NCBI RefSeq assembly: GCF_001428565.1
Contig: NZ_LMIA01000008.1
Location: 512,844-576,843 of the forward strand
Direction: 5' to 3'
Length of the DNA stretch: 64,000 nt
From: Nocardioides sp. Root190
GTDB lineage: Bacteria; Actinomycetota; Actinomycetes; Propionibacteriales; Nocardioidaceae
A program made the position numbers and the translations under genes. Below, piece by piece: positions 54,360-62,525 of this stretch (within the stretch, counting starts at the first letter, position 1; each line of letters begins with the position of its first letter). The notes beneath the pieces were generated by a model. The model was not told the origin of the DNA. It saw only the letters and a list, made by a program, of their open reading frames with translations, and ran no database searches.

Positions 54360-54391
54360 TTCTTCTGGCCTGGGTGGATCTTGTCGCGCAT
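54356..54391 (-). CDS. Possible 11-aa leader peptide
   Basis: An ATG preceded by AGAGAGA opens an 11-codon frame (MRDKIHPGQKK) whose TGA overlaps the GTG of the alanine-dehydrogenase-like gene. The overlap suggests coupling or attenuation of the downstream start. It could equally be chance; there is no homology evidence. Confidence 0.3.
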   Translation of the reverse strand: MRDKIHPGQKK

Positions 54392-54480
54392 GGCGGATCT
54401 CTCTGAGAGGAAGCCTGAATGGCTCCGACCTGCGACAGTACGCGCAGTGCGACCCGGCCCGACCATCGCGACCGCGTGCA

Positions 54481-54696
54481 TCACATCTGGGCGCTGGCCA
54501 TCGCGATCGCGCCGACGAGGAGGACGAGGGTCACCATCGAGACGACGAAGATGTAGGTCCGGTGCACGCGGATGCCGTTGCCGTGGCGATGCCCCCGGGC
54601 GAGCGCGTCGGGTGTGATGCCTGCGTGCGAGGCCAGCTCCTCGGCCGTGAGGAGGTGCTTGCGCCGGGTCGCGGAGTGCTGGTTGCTGTGGTCCAT
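54481..54696 (-). CDS. Small single-TM protein, 71 aa
   Basis: A 71-aa protein: a polar N-terminal half (MDHSNQHSATRRKHLLTAEE, then HAGITPDALARGHRHG) and a single C-terminal TM helix (about 47-68, TYIFVVSMVTLVLLVGAIAMA). It resembles tail-anchored small membrane proteins; no family recognised. The ATG at 54696 is preferred over upstream codons because those run into the divergent promoter of the DUF1295 gene. Possible regulation by the KstR-type site 105 bp away is uncertain. Confidence 0.6.
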   Translation of the reverse strand: MDHSNQHSATRRKHLLTAEELASHAGITPDALARGHRHGNGIRVHRTYIFVVSMVTLVLLVGAIAMASAQM

Positions 54697-54800
54697 GACG
54701 AGTCCTGTCTGGTGGGCTGCAGGTGATTCGTTGCCGATCGCGATCCGGGTGGCTCCGAATGTGACCGGGTTCACGTCGATCTCCCGATCGGCCCCAGAAC

Positions 54801-54814
54801 TAGAACACGTTCCT
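54801..54814 (+). promoter_or_regulatory. KstR-type operator upstream of the DUF1295 operon
   Basis: TAGAACACGTTCCT agrees with the site at 34940 in its first 12 bases and fits TnnAACnnGTTnnA except for the last base. It ends one base before TACTGT at 54816-54821, so binding would block RNA polymerase. Confidence 0.7.
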
Positions 54815-54815
54815 G

Positions 54816-54821
54816 TACTGT
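54816..54821 (+). promoter_or_regulatory. -10 box of the DUF1295 operon, leaderless start
   Basis: TACTGT fits TANNNT, ends 6 nt before the ATG, and directly follows the KstR-type operator. Confidence 0.6.
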
Positions 54822-54827
54822 CCGCGC

Positions 54828-55718
54828 ATGAGCAAGACCGCCTCACTGGCCCGCGTGGGCCTCGTGTACCTGATCGCCTTCGGTGCCGCGACGGCGTACG
54901 TCGTCGCCGGGCCGGACACGGACCACCTCTGGCTCGACGGCCTCATCGCCGACCTCATCGCCACGGTGGTGGTCTTCGTCGGCAGCCGGACCCTCAAGAA
55001 CTCCAGCTGCTACGACCCGTACTGGAGCGTGCTGCCGCCGTTCCTGGTGCTCTTCTGGTTCTTCGCCGCCGAGGGCGTGAGCGGCGTGGACGACGGTCGT
55101 GCCGTCCTGCTGATCATCGTCGTGTTCGTCTGGGCGATCCGGCTCACCGGCAACTGGCTCTACGACTGGCCGGGGCTGCACCACGAGGACTTCCGCTACG
55201 CGCCGCTGCGTGACGGCGCGGGCAGGGCCGAGATGGCCGCCGACTTCGGCGCGATCCACCTGGTGCCGACGCTCATCGTGTTCGCCGCCATGGTGCCGGC
55301 GTACGCAGTGCTGGCCCGTCCAGGCGAGCCGCTCAACTGGCTCGACGTCGTCGCGTTCCTCGTCGGCATCGGTGCGCCGATCCTGCAGTTCGTCTCCGAC
55401 GCGCAGATGCGTGCCTTCATCAAGGTCCGCCAGCCCGGCCAGGCGATGGAGAAGGGCCTCTGGTCGTGGTCGCGGCACCCCAACTACTTCGGCGAGATCT
55501 CCTTCTGGTGGTCACTTGCGATGTTCGGCATCGCCGGCGCGCCCGAGGACTGGTGGTGGCTCGTCGCCGGCGCCGTCGCGATGACCCTGATGTTCCAGTT
55601 CGCCAGCATCCCGATGATGGAGAAGCGCAGCCTCGAGCGACGCCCGACCTACCAGGACATCATCGACCGGGTCCCGCGCCTGGTGCCGCGGCCGCCGCGC
55701 CGGCGGACCACGGCATGA
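54828..55718 (+). CDS. DUF1295 / steroid 5-alpha-reductase-like membrane protein
   Basis: A 296-aa membrane protein with about seven TM helices, in the DUF1295 family related to steroid 5-alpha-reductase and isoprenylcysteine methyltransferase-fold reductases. The C-terminal signature GLWSWSRHPNYFGEISFWW is the NADPH-binding hallmark. It probably reduces a double bond in a sterol, polyprenoid or fatty substrate. The leaderless start, KstR-type operator and following FAD enzyme and FadD-type ligase support a role in steroid or lipid catabolism (inference). Confidence 0.85.
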   Translation: MSKTASLARVGLVYLIAFGAATAYVVAGPDTDHLWLDGLIADLIATVVVFVGSRTLKNSSCYDPYWSVLPPFLVLFWFFAAEGVSGVDDGRAVLLIIVVFVWAIRLTGNWLYDWPGLHHEDFRYAPLRDGAGRAEMAADFGAIHLVPTLIVFAAMVPAYAVLARPGEPLNWLDVVAFLVGIGAPILQFVSDAQMRAFIKVRQPGQAMEKGLWSWSRHPNYFGEISFWWSLAMFGIAGAPEDWWWLVAGAVAMTLMFQFASIPMMEKRSLERRPTYQDIIDRVPRLVPRPPRRRTTA

Positions 55719-56845
55719 CCCGCACCCGGGTTCTCATCGCTGGACTCGGGGACAGCGGCCTGTTGACGGCCATGCATCTCGCGGGGCGCCGCGACCTCGA
55801 GGTCGTGGGGGTCTCGGTGAAGCCCGGCCTGGTCAGTGGCCAGGAGCTCGGGACGAGGCTCGCGCGCCCCGACGACTGGGCGCGCGACTACCGCATCGGG
55901 TTCGACCGCTACCGCCGGCTGGACCGGGTACGACGAATCCACGGCGAGCTGACCGGACTGGATCTCGTGGCCCGCGAGGTCACCGTGCGGACCTATGCCG
56001 ACGAGGTGGTCGCCGAGCCCTGGGACGTGCTGGTGGTGGCCACGGGGGTGACGAACGGCTTCTGGCGCCGCCCCGACCTGCAGGGCGAGGACGAGGTGGC
56101 CGCGGAGCTCGCCGCGACCCACGCCCGCCTGGCGGGCTCGGACTCGATCCTGGTCGTCGGTGGCGGCGCCGCTGCGGTGAGCAGTGCGTTCCAGCTGGCG
56201 TTGACGTGGCCCGAGAAGGAGGTGGCTCTCGCCTTCCCGGGTGAGCGTGCGCTGCCGCGGCACCATCCGCGGGCCTGGCATCACGTGGAGGCTCGGCTCC
56301 GGGCCGCGGGCGTGGTCCTGCTGCCCGGTCGACGTGCCGTCCTGCCCGAGGGCTTTCGGGCTGACCGGATCACCGCCGGACCCGTGGACTGGAGCGGCGG
56401 TCAGGAGCCCCACGCCGCCGACGCCGTGGTCTGGGCGATCGGCCGGGTGCGGCCCAACACGGGCTGGTTGCCGGCGGAGCTGCTCGACGACGAGGGCTTC
56501 GTCCGCACCGACTCGACCCTGCAGGCCCCCGAGCACCCGGAGGTCTTCGCGATCGGTGACGTGGCGGCGACCGACCCGTTGCGCTCCTCCGCGCGCGGGC
56601 GTGCCGACCGGTTGTTGGCCCGCAACATCGGCGCCCATCTGGACGACCTGCCGATGCGGGAGTTCACGCCGCCCAGGAACCGGTGGGGTTCGGTGCTCGG
56701 GGTGGAGCCCGACGGACTCCGCGTCTTCGCCCCGTCCGGCCGCCCGTTCCGCTTCCCTGCCTGGTCGGTGGAGCGGGTGCTGCAGCCCTGGATCGTGCGT
56801 CGTGGGATCTACGGCGGCGTCCGCCACTTGAGGCATCTGCTTTAA
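55715..56845 (+). CDS. NAD(P)/FAD-dependent oxidoreductase
   Basis: A 376-aa flavoprotein with two dinucleotide-binding folds: FAD-binding VLIAGLGDSGLL at the N-terminus and NAD-binding ILVVGGGAAAVSSAF near the middle. VFAIGDVAATDPL near the C-terminus is the second FAD motif. It belongs to the NDH-2/AIF-like group, lacks redox-active CxxxxC cysteines, and so is not a thioredoxin reductase. The ATG overlaps the previous TGA. As the partner of the reductase-like gene, it may supply or take electrons (inference). Confidence 0.82.
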   Translation: MTRTRVLIAGLGDSGLLTAMHLAGRRDLEVVGVSVKPGLVSGQELGTRLARPDDWARDYRIGFDRYRRLDRVRRIHGELTGLDLVAREVTVRTYADEVVAEPWDVLVVATGVTNGFWRRPDLQGEDEVAAELAATHARLAGSDSILVVGGGAAAVSSAFQLALTWPEKEVALAFPGERALPRHHPRAWHHVEARLRAAGVVLLPGRRAVLPEGFRADRITAGPVDWSGGQEPHAADAVVWAIGRVRPNTGWLPAELLDDEGFVRTDSTLQAPEHPEVFAIGDVAATDPLRSSARGRADRLLARNIGAHLDDLPMREFTPPRNRWGSVLGVEPDGLRVFAPSGRPFRFPAWSVERVLQPWIVRRGIYGGVRHLRHLL

Positions 56846-56875
56846 ATATCGGCTCCGGGGTGAGAGGGTCGCCCC

Positions 56876-58402
56876 ATGTACCCCGGAACCTGGGCCGCCA
56901 AGAACCCCGACAAGCCCGCGCTGATCATGGCCGGAAGTGGCCGCACCCTCACCTACGGTGAGCTCGACGAGCGCAGCCTCCGGCTCGCCAACCACCTGCG
57001 GGCTGCCGGCCTCGAACAGGGCGACGTGGTCGCGATGATCAGCGACAACCGCCCCGAGACCTACGAGGTCTACTGGGCCGCACTGCGCTCGGGCCTCTAC
57101 ATCACCGCGGTCAACTCGCACCTCACCGCCGGCGAGGCGTCGTACATCGTGCGCGACTGCGGCGCGAAGGCACTGGTCGTCTCGGCCGCCCTCGCCGGCG
57201 CGGTCGGCGCGCTCGACGTGGAGGTCCCGTTGCGACTCGCCTTCGGCGGCCCCGTCGAGGGGTACGCCGACTACGAGGCCGCGCTCGCCGAGGCCGGCAC
57301 CGCGCCGCTGCCTGCGCAGCCGCACGGCGACGACCTCCTCTACTCCAGCGGCACGACCGGTCGCCCCAAGGGCATCAAGCCGCCGCTCCCGACGTACGCG
57401 GTCGACGAGCCGGGCTACCTGTACCCCGCGATGTTCGCGCCGAGCTACGGCCTCGACGAGGACACCGTCTACCTGTCGCCGGCGCCGGTCTACCACGCGG
57501 CTCCGCTGCGTTTCGGTGGCGTGATCCACACCGTCGGCGGGACGTTGGTGATCATGGAGAAGTTCGATGCCGCGCGTGCGCTGGCCGCGATCGAGGAGTA
57601 CGGCGTCACGCACACCCAGATGGTCCCCACGATGTTCGTGCGGCTGCTCAAGCTGCCCGAGGACGTCCGCCTCGGCCCGGACCTGTCGTCACTGCGCTGC
57701 GTCATCCACGCCGCGGCGCCCTGCCCGGTCGACGTGAAGCGTCAGATGATCGAGTGGCTGGGCCCGATCCTGGAGGAGTACTACGCCTCCACCGAGGCGA
57801 ACGGTGCGACCCGGATCGACTCCGCGACCTGGCTCACGCACCCCGGCTCGGTCGGCCAGCCGCTGCTCGGCGTCCCGCACATCGTCGACGAGGACGGTGC
57901 GGATCTGCCCGCCGGCACGGTCGGGACGATCTACTTCGAGCGCGACGCCCGCAACTTCAGCTATCACAACGACCCGGAGAAGACCCGGTCCACCGAGCAC
58001 CCGGAGCACGCCAACTGGACGACCGTCGGCGACCTGGGCTACCTCGACGACGAGGGCTTCCTCTACCTGACCGACCGGTTGGCGTTCATGATCATCAGCG
58101 GCGGGGTCAACATCTACCCGCAGGAGATCGAGGACCTCTTCACGCTCCACGACGCGGTGTCCGACATCGCTGTCGTCGGTGTGCCCGACGACGAGATGGG
58201 CGAGCGGGTCGTGGCCTTCGTCGAGACGGCGCCGGGGCATGCGGCGAGCGAGGAGCTCGCGGCCGAGCTGACGTCGTACGCACGCGAGCGGATCGCGGGC
58301 TACAAGGTGCCGCGGGAGTTCCACTTCCGCGACGTACTCCCGCGCACCCCGACGGGAAAGATGGTCAAGGGAAAGCTGCGCGAGGAGTACGTCGCGGGGT
58401 GA
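56876..58402 (+). CDS. Acyl-CoA synthetase (FadD type)
   Basis: A 508-aa AMP-forming ligase that activates a fatty, aromatic or steroid-derived acid to its CoA thioester. AMP-binding motif YSSGTTGRPKG (residues 156-166), the later EYYASTEANG, the hinge TDRLAFMIISGGVNIYPQEIE, and the C-terminal catalytic lysine in PTGKMVKGKL are all present. It lies 30 bp after the FAD enzyme and completes a three-gene operon under a KstR-type operator. The exact substrate cannot be told from sequence. Confidence 0.9.
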   Translation: MYPGTWAAKNPDKPALIMAGSGRTLTYGELDERSLRLANHLRAAGLEQGDVVAMISDNRPETYEVYWAALRSGLYITAVNSHLTAGEASYIVRDCGAKALVVSAALAGAVGALDVEVPLRLAFGGPVEGYADYEAALAEAGTAPLPAQPHGDDLLYSSGTTGRPKGIKPPLPTYAVDEPGYLYPAMFAPSYGLDEDTVYLSPAPVYHAAPLRFGGVIHTVGGTLVIMEKFDAARALAAIEEYGVTHTQMVPTMFVRLLKLPEDVRLGPDLSSLRCVIHAAAPCPVDVKRQMIEWLGPILEEYYASTEANGATRIDSATWLTHPGSVGQPLLGVPHIVDEDGADLPAGTVGTIYFERDARNFSYHNDPEKTRSTEHPEHANWTTVGDLGYLDDEGFLYLTDRLAFMIISGGVNIYPQEIEDLFTLHDAVSDIAVVGVPDDEMGERVVAFVETAPGHAASEELAAELTSYARERIAGYKVPREFHFRDVLPRTPTGKMVKGKLREEYVAG

Positions 58403-58420
58403 GTCATCTGCCTGGTGGCG

Positions 58421-58564
58421 TCAGGTGAAGATGCTGACGCCACCGGGACCGACCAGCAGTCCGACGACGATCAGCACGATGCCCCACAGCAACTGGCCCC
58501 TGATCAGGCTGAAGATGCCGGACACCACCAGGATGACCGCCAGAATCCACAAGATGAGCGCCAT
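58421..58564 (-). CDS. Small membrane protein, 47 aa
   Basis: Two hydrophobic segments (ALILWILAVILVVSGIFSLI and LLWGIVLIVVGLLVGPGG) are joined by RGQ, and the protein ends VGPGGVSIFT. The GPGG-type ending is typical of tiny actinobacterial membrane proteins annotated only as hypothetical. GGGAGGAAATC before the ATG is a strong ribosome site, so I call it a real gene although it is very short. It converges on the fadD gene. DUF5709 lies upstream on the same strand. Confidence 0.78.
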   Translation of the reverse strand: MALILWILAVILVVSGIFSLIRGQLLWGIVLIVVGLLVGPGGVSIFT

Positions 58565-58653
58565 GATTTCCTCCCGTTCTGCGGGCCGGTCGGCCCGCGA
58601 CTGAGGTACCCCCTGCTGAGGGGGCCAGACGGTCCCGGGTGTCCCGGGACCCC

Positions 58654-59121
58654 TCAGACGTCGTCCTCGGAAACGATGTGCATGGCCGCCTCCTCGGCGC
58701 TCGCGGCGGCGCCGTCGATGCCGACGTCGTCGGCCACGAGATCCTTCTCGTGGTCCTCGCCCAGGCCCTCGTCCGGAGCCACCAGACGCCCGGAGCGGGC
58801 GTCGCCGACCTCCTCGCCCGACTCGTCGGCCTCGTGCGGGATGCCGTCGTCGTCGACCTCCGCGGCGTCCGCCTCCGCGACGGGGTCGGGCTCAGGCTCC
58901 TCCTCGGCGAGGCGGTCGTCGAGGGGCTGGTCGTGCGCCTGCTCCCACGGGGTGTTGCCGTAGCGCTGGCCGGCGGAGTAGTTCTCCGGCGGCGAGTAGC
59001 CCCGGTCGAGCTCGTCGGCGACGTCGTCGCCGACGAGCGTGTCCTCGGGCTGGAGCTGGTCCTCCTCGTCGATGCTGTACTCCTCGATGTGCTCCGGATC
59101 GTTCTCGGGGACGGTGCTCAT
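58654..59121 (-). CDS. DUF5709 domain protein
   Basis: A very acidic 155-aa protein, rich in Asp and Glu, without signal peptide or TM helix. It matches the DUF5709 pattern: DELDRGYSPPEN, then PLDDRLAEEEPEPDP, and DARSGRLVAPDEG toward the C-terminus. Members are widespread in actinobacteria with no known function; they look intrinsically disordered. It stands with the small membrane protein downstream, a pairing I recall from related genomes. Stress-related roles are speculative. Confidence 0.85.
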   Translation of the reverse strand: MSTVPENDPEHIEEYSIDEEDQLQPEDTLVGDDVADELDRGYSPPENYSAGQRYGNTPWEQAHDQPLDDRLAEEEPEPDPVAEADAAEVDDDGIPHEADESGEEVGDARSGRLVAPDEGLGEDHEKDLVADDVGIDGAAASAEEAAMHIVSEDDV

Positions 59122-59229
59122 GTGACCTCCTCGGTCGGTCGGGTTCGTCGCACCAGTACCCGAAGGCCGCGCGGCTCAACGGCCGCGTCGACAGTCTGCG
59201 GAGGTGGTCGATTCGAAGAGCTCAGCTCT

Positions 59230-60753
59230 TCAGAGCGAGTCGCCGACCCCTGCGGTGATGGCAGCCGGTGTCGGCGATCTGGGGGTGATGGCCACGATGC
59301 CCCTGGTCGGCGCCGCCGAGAGCAGGCGATCGTCGGGGAGCCAGATCACGCCCACCTCCGACTCGGCGCTCTGGCTGACGTTCATCGGGCTGGCGGTCCC
59401 GCCGACTGCGGAGACCACGACCTCGAGGTTGCCCTGCACTGATGCGACGAAGGCGACGTCGTCGCCGTCGGGCGACAGTGCCGGCGATGCCGCATGCCCC
59501 GGCACCTGCGTCCGGGACACCTCGTTGCCTGTGGCCACGTCGACCGCGACGATCGAGTCGTTGCTTGAGCCGGTGAGGACATAGGCGACGGACGATCCGT
59601 CGGCTGACCATGTCGGATCCAGCTCGTCGGCTGAGCCCGCGGCCAGTACCACTGCCTGCGTCTCGTCGAGCCTACGAACGGAGACGTCCCTGCCGCGGTC
59701 GGTCTGGCTCACGTACGCAACGGCTGTGCCGTCCGGGGAGATGGCGGGATCGCTGGGTTCCCGACCGACGTCCAGCAGCAGGGGCTCATCGGCTCCACGG
59801 CTGATCGCGATCCGTTTGCCGTCGTCCGTCTCGACCACGAAGGCGACGACCTTCCCGTCGCTGGAGACGCTGGGCTGGAAGGCACTCCCTGGGGCGGCGA
59901 CCTGCCGGGTGTCGCCGCTCCGCAGGTCGAGCACCTGGATCCGGGACGTCCCTCCGGATCGGCTGGAGAATGCCACGAAGCCAGTCCGAGCTTCGGGCGA
60001 GCCGGAGGCGTCGGCCTCCGTCGTGCTGCCGGGCGACGAGGAGGGTTCCGACCTTGCAGAGGGCGACGTCACCTCGTCACCCGCGGAATCGGCGACGTCG
60101 GGTGTCGTGCGGACGTCCTCGTCGGGTTCCCGGTCGTCCATCGCCCACCAACCGGCGAGGACGCCGGTCACCAGGACGGCCGCCGCCACCGTCGCCGGCA
60201 GCCGCCGCCGTCGAGGAGTCAAGGGTGTGGTTGGCGAAGGTGGTGCTCCCACTGCGGTGGACGGCACGGGAGCGGTGGGCGCCGCAGCCTGCCTTCCCCA
60301 GGGCTCCACGGGCGGTGGAGGTGGCGTGGGCGGCGTGGGCGGAACTGCATCCGACGGTGGAGGGGACGACACGGGAGGTGCAACCCGTGTCTGGAGGCTT
60401 GCCTGCCATCGGGAGTGAGCCTCGGCGACGAACACGTCGTCGACGCGGCCCAGCGCGTGGCCGATGGCAGCGATCGCCCAGAGGGCGCCGCGCTCGCTCT
60501 TCGCCGCGTGAGCGACGAAGGTCTCGCTGACGCTCGCGACGGCCCGGGCCGGTTCTGCGCCCTCGTCGAGCAGCCGGACGAGACGGATGACGGCACCGTT
60601 CTCGACGGCGCTCGTCAGCAGAGTGATCGCGGCGACGTCCTCGTCCTGGTCCTCGAGGCGGTCCTCGAGGCTGCCGCGCAGTGCGGTTGCGTCGTCCAGG
60701 ACGTCAGGGCCCAGCTGCTGGACCAGCTGGCGCAGGGTGTGGTGGAGCGCCAT
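59230..60753 (-). CDS. Membrane-anchored TolB/WD40-like beta-propeller protein
   Basis: A 507-aa protein. An N-terminal cytoplasmic helical domain (about 1-115, ending in an ALWAIAAIGHALG motif) resembles a helical domain seen at the start of bacterial signalling proteins (recollection). A Pro-rich linker (about 125-180) follows, then one TM helix (about 187-205), a Ser/Asp linker and a beta-propeller (about 260-500) with TolB/PD40 blades such as PAISPDGTAVAYVSQ, PTWSADGSSVAYV and PALSPDGDDVAFVA. A sensor linking envelope and cytoplasm is plausible. The PASTA lipoprotein gene lies 7 bp upstream. Confidence 0.75.
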   Translation of the reverse strand: MALHHTLRQLVQQLGPDVLDDATALRGSLEDRLEDQDEDVAAITLLTSAVENGAVIRLVRLLDEGAEPARAVASVSETFVAHAAKSERGALWAIAAIGHALGRVDDVFVAEAHSRWQASLQTRVAPPVSSPPPSDAVPPTPPTPPPPPVEPWGRQAAAPTAPVPSTAVGAPPSPTTPLTPRRRRLPATVAAAVLVTGVLAGWWAMDDREPDEDVRTTPDVADSAGDEVTSPSARSEPSSSPGSTTEADASGSPEARTGFVAFSSRSGGTSRIQVLDLRSGDTRQVAAPGSAFQPSVSSDGKVVAFVVETDDGKRIAISRGADEPLLLDVGREPSDPAISPDGTAVAYVSQTDRGRDVSVRRLDETQAVVLAAGSADELDPTWSADGSSVAYVLTGSSNDSIVAVDVATGNEVSRTQVPGHAASPALSPDGDDVAFVASVQGNLEVVVSAVGGTASPMNVSQSAESEVGVIWLPDDRLLSAAPTRGIVAITPRSPTPAAITAGVGDSL

Positions 60754-60760
60754 CGAGCAG

Positions 60761-61744
60761 CTACTCGGTGGTCTCGTCGAGGTCCTCGTCCGGGTCGCCT
60801 CCGGCTGCTGCGCCCGAACCCACCAGCTGCAGGTCCCCGAAGCCGATCGTTCCGCCGCCGGCCACCGGGCTCAAGGTGATCGAGAGGCGGAGCCCGTCTG
60901 AGACGTCGACGTCGAGCGTCAGCGGCTTCTTGCCGAAGTCGATGACCTGGTTGACCTTGGGCGCGCCGTCGACCTTGATCTGGACCCGCATGCGGGTGTT
61001 GCTCTCCGACGTGTCGGTGAAACCGACGATGCCGGTGAGGCGGTTCCAGTCGCGACCCATGTCGAACTCCCACGAGCAGCCATTGCTACCGGGCTCGGCG
61101 GCACTTCCGTCGTACGGCTCACCGTCCACGAAGATCTCGCCGGTCTCGAGGTCGGCGCAGTAGTCGTTGTCCAGGGAGTCCGACAGGTAGAGCGGCTTGT
61201 TCGTAGGTGTGCGAGCGACCTGGACCTCGATCTCCGAGGAGGCCGTCTGCCCTGCCTCGGGAGTGGTGCCGAGCACCTCGCCATCGGCACGGTCGGCATC
61301 CGGCATGGGCACCTCGGTGAAGGTGATCCCTCGCTCCTCGGCCCATGCCTCGACCTTCGAGACCTGGTCACCGACGAAGTTGGGCACAGGGCCCACTGGC
61401 CCAGCGATCTTGAGAGTGATCGAGCCGGTGATCGCGCTACCCGCCCCAGGAACCGTGTCGACGATCGTGCCCGCGTCGAGCAGGCTCTCCTGCGGAGCCA
61501 CGACGATGTCGCCCTCGTCGACGCCGAGACCCACGAGCTGGGTCCGTGCCTCGTCCTCGGTGAGCCCGGTGAGGTCGGGCATCGAGGCGTCGACCTCCTC
61601 GCTGACGGGAGACTCCTCCGCCTGCGAGCTCCCGGTGTCCGTGTCCTGATCCTTCGCATCGTCATCACCGCCGCCACACGCGGACGCCAATGCGGCGGTG
61701 GCGACGAGGACGGTGAGGAACCGGGCAGTACGACGTGATCGCAT
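60761..61744 (-). CDS. Lipoprotein with PASTA repeats and an NPCBM-like domain
   Basis: A 327-aa exported lipoprotein: signal with lipobox LASAC (Cys near 24), an acidic linker, then two PASTA domains (MPDLTGLTEDEARTQLVGLG; VPNFVGDQVSKVEAWAEERG), which bind peptidoglycan fragments in PknB kinases, and a C-terminal NPCBM-like carbohydrate-binding domain (about 190-300). The ATG at 61744 is chosen because it directly begins the signal peptide. It is followed closely by the propeller gene, so the two may form an envelope-sensing pair. No kinase lies nearby. Confidence 0.8.
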   Translation of the reverse strand: MRSRRTARFLTVLVATAALASACGGGDDDAKDQDTDTGSSQAEESPVSEEVDASMPDLTGLTEDEARTQLVGLGVDEGDIVVAPQESLLDAGTIVDTVPGAGSAITGSITLKIAGPVGPVPNFVGDQVSKVEAWAEERGITFTEVPMPDADRADGEVLGTTPEAGQTASSEIEVQVARTPTNKPLYLSDSLDNDYCADLETGEIFVDGEPYDGSAAEPGSNGCSWEFDMGRDWNRLTGIVGFTDTSESNTRMRVQIKVDGAPKVNQVIDFGKKPLTLDVDVSDGLRLSITLSPVAGGGTIGFGDLQLVGSGAAAGGDPDEDLDETTE

Positions 61745-61884
61745 GGCAAGGCCTAACGTGAAGCGCGGCGGGAGCCTGCCGAGCCTAGTGGCGTTCAACC
61801 GCGGCGAACATGTATTCCGCGAAGATCGACAGCAGCCCCGATCAGAGCCGGACCGACGCAGCTTCGCGGCCCTACGCTGTCGGC

Positions 61885-62499
61885 GTGGAATCAATCGCCC
61901 TCGCCTTCTCCTCGGGATGGGCCAGTGGGGTCAACAGCTATCTCGTCGTGCTCGTCCTCGGCATCGCGGACCGGATCGGCGGCTTCGACCAGGTGCCCGA
62001 CGTCCTCGGACGGTGGGAGGTCCTGGGCGTGGCTGCGGCGATGTACGCGTTCGAGTTCGTCGCCGACAAGATCCCGTACGTCGACACGGCCTGGGACGTC
62101 GTCTCCACGCTGATCCGGCCCTTCGTCGGTGGCGCCGTCGGCGTCCTGATCGCCGGCGACTCCTCCTCGATCAACGACCTCGCCGGTGGCGCGGTCGGCG
62201 GGACCAGCGCCTTCGTGTCCCATCTCGTGAAGACCGGGACGCGGGTCGCGGTGAACACCTCGCCCGAGCCGTTCACCAACATCGCGGTCAGCCTCGGCGA
62301 GGACGTGGTCGTGCTTGCCCTGACCTGGTTCGCGGTGCAGCACCCCTACATCGCCGGCTCGATCGCGCTGACGCTCCTGCTCCTGGGTCTCGTGCTGCTG
62401 TGGCTCTCCTGGCGACTGGTCCGGCGCGGTTGGCGACGGTTCCGGACCTGGCGCGACGGGCGCAGCGGTGGTCCCGGGGTGCCGCAACCCTTGACTTAG
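61885..62499 (+). CDS. DUF4126 membrane protein
   Basis: A 204-aa membrane protein with about five TM helices, beginning ESIALAFSSGWASGVNSYLV, which is typical of DUF4126. Conserved loop VADKIPYVDTAWDVV follows, and a glycine-rich helix (GGAVGVLIAGDS). Function unknown; members are common in actinobacteria. GTG at 61885 is chosen; codons upstream are poor. Its last bases (TTGACTTAG) serve as the -35 region of the xylB promoter. Confidence 0.82.
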   Translation: MESIALAFSSGWASGVNSYLVVLVLGIADRIGGFDQVPDVLGRWEVLGVAAAMYAFEFVADKIPYVDTAWDVVSTLIRPFVGGAVGVLIAGDSSSINDLAGGAVGGTSAFVSHLVKTGTRVAVNTSPEPFTNIAVSLGEDVVVLALTWFAVQHPYIAGSIALTLLLLGLVLLWLSWRLVRRGWRRFRTWRDGRSGGPGVPQPLT

Positions 62500-62519
62500 T
62501 TCAAGACTCGTACTAAATA
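62491..62519 (+). promoter_or_regulatory. xylB promoter with XylR-like operator
   Basis: TTGACT (62491-62496) is the -35 and TAAATA (62514-62519) a candidate -10 at 17-nt spacing, 6 nt before the GTG, so leaderless. The dyad TTAGT-N11-ACTAA (62496-62516) covers the spacer and resembles ROK-family XylR operators. Xylose would relieve repression. The -35 overlaps the DUF4126 stop. Confidence 0.65.
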
Positions 62520-62525
62520 GGTGGT

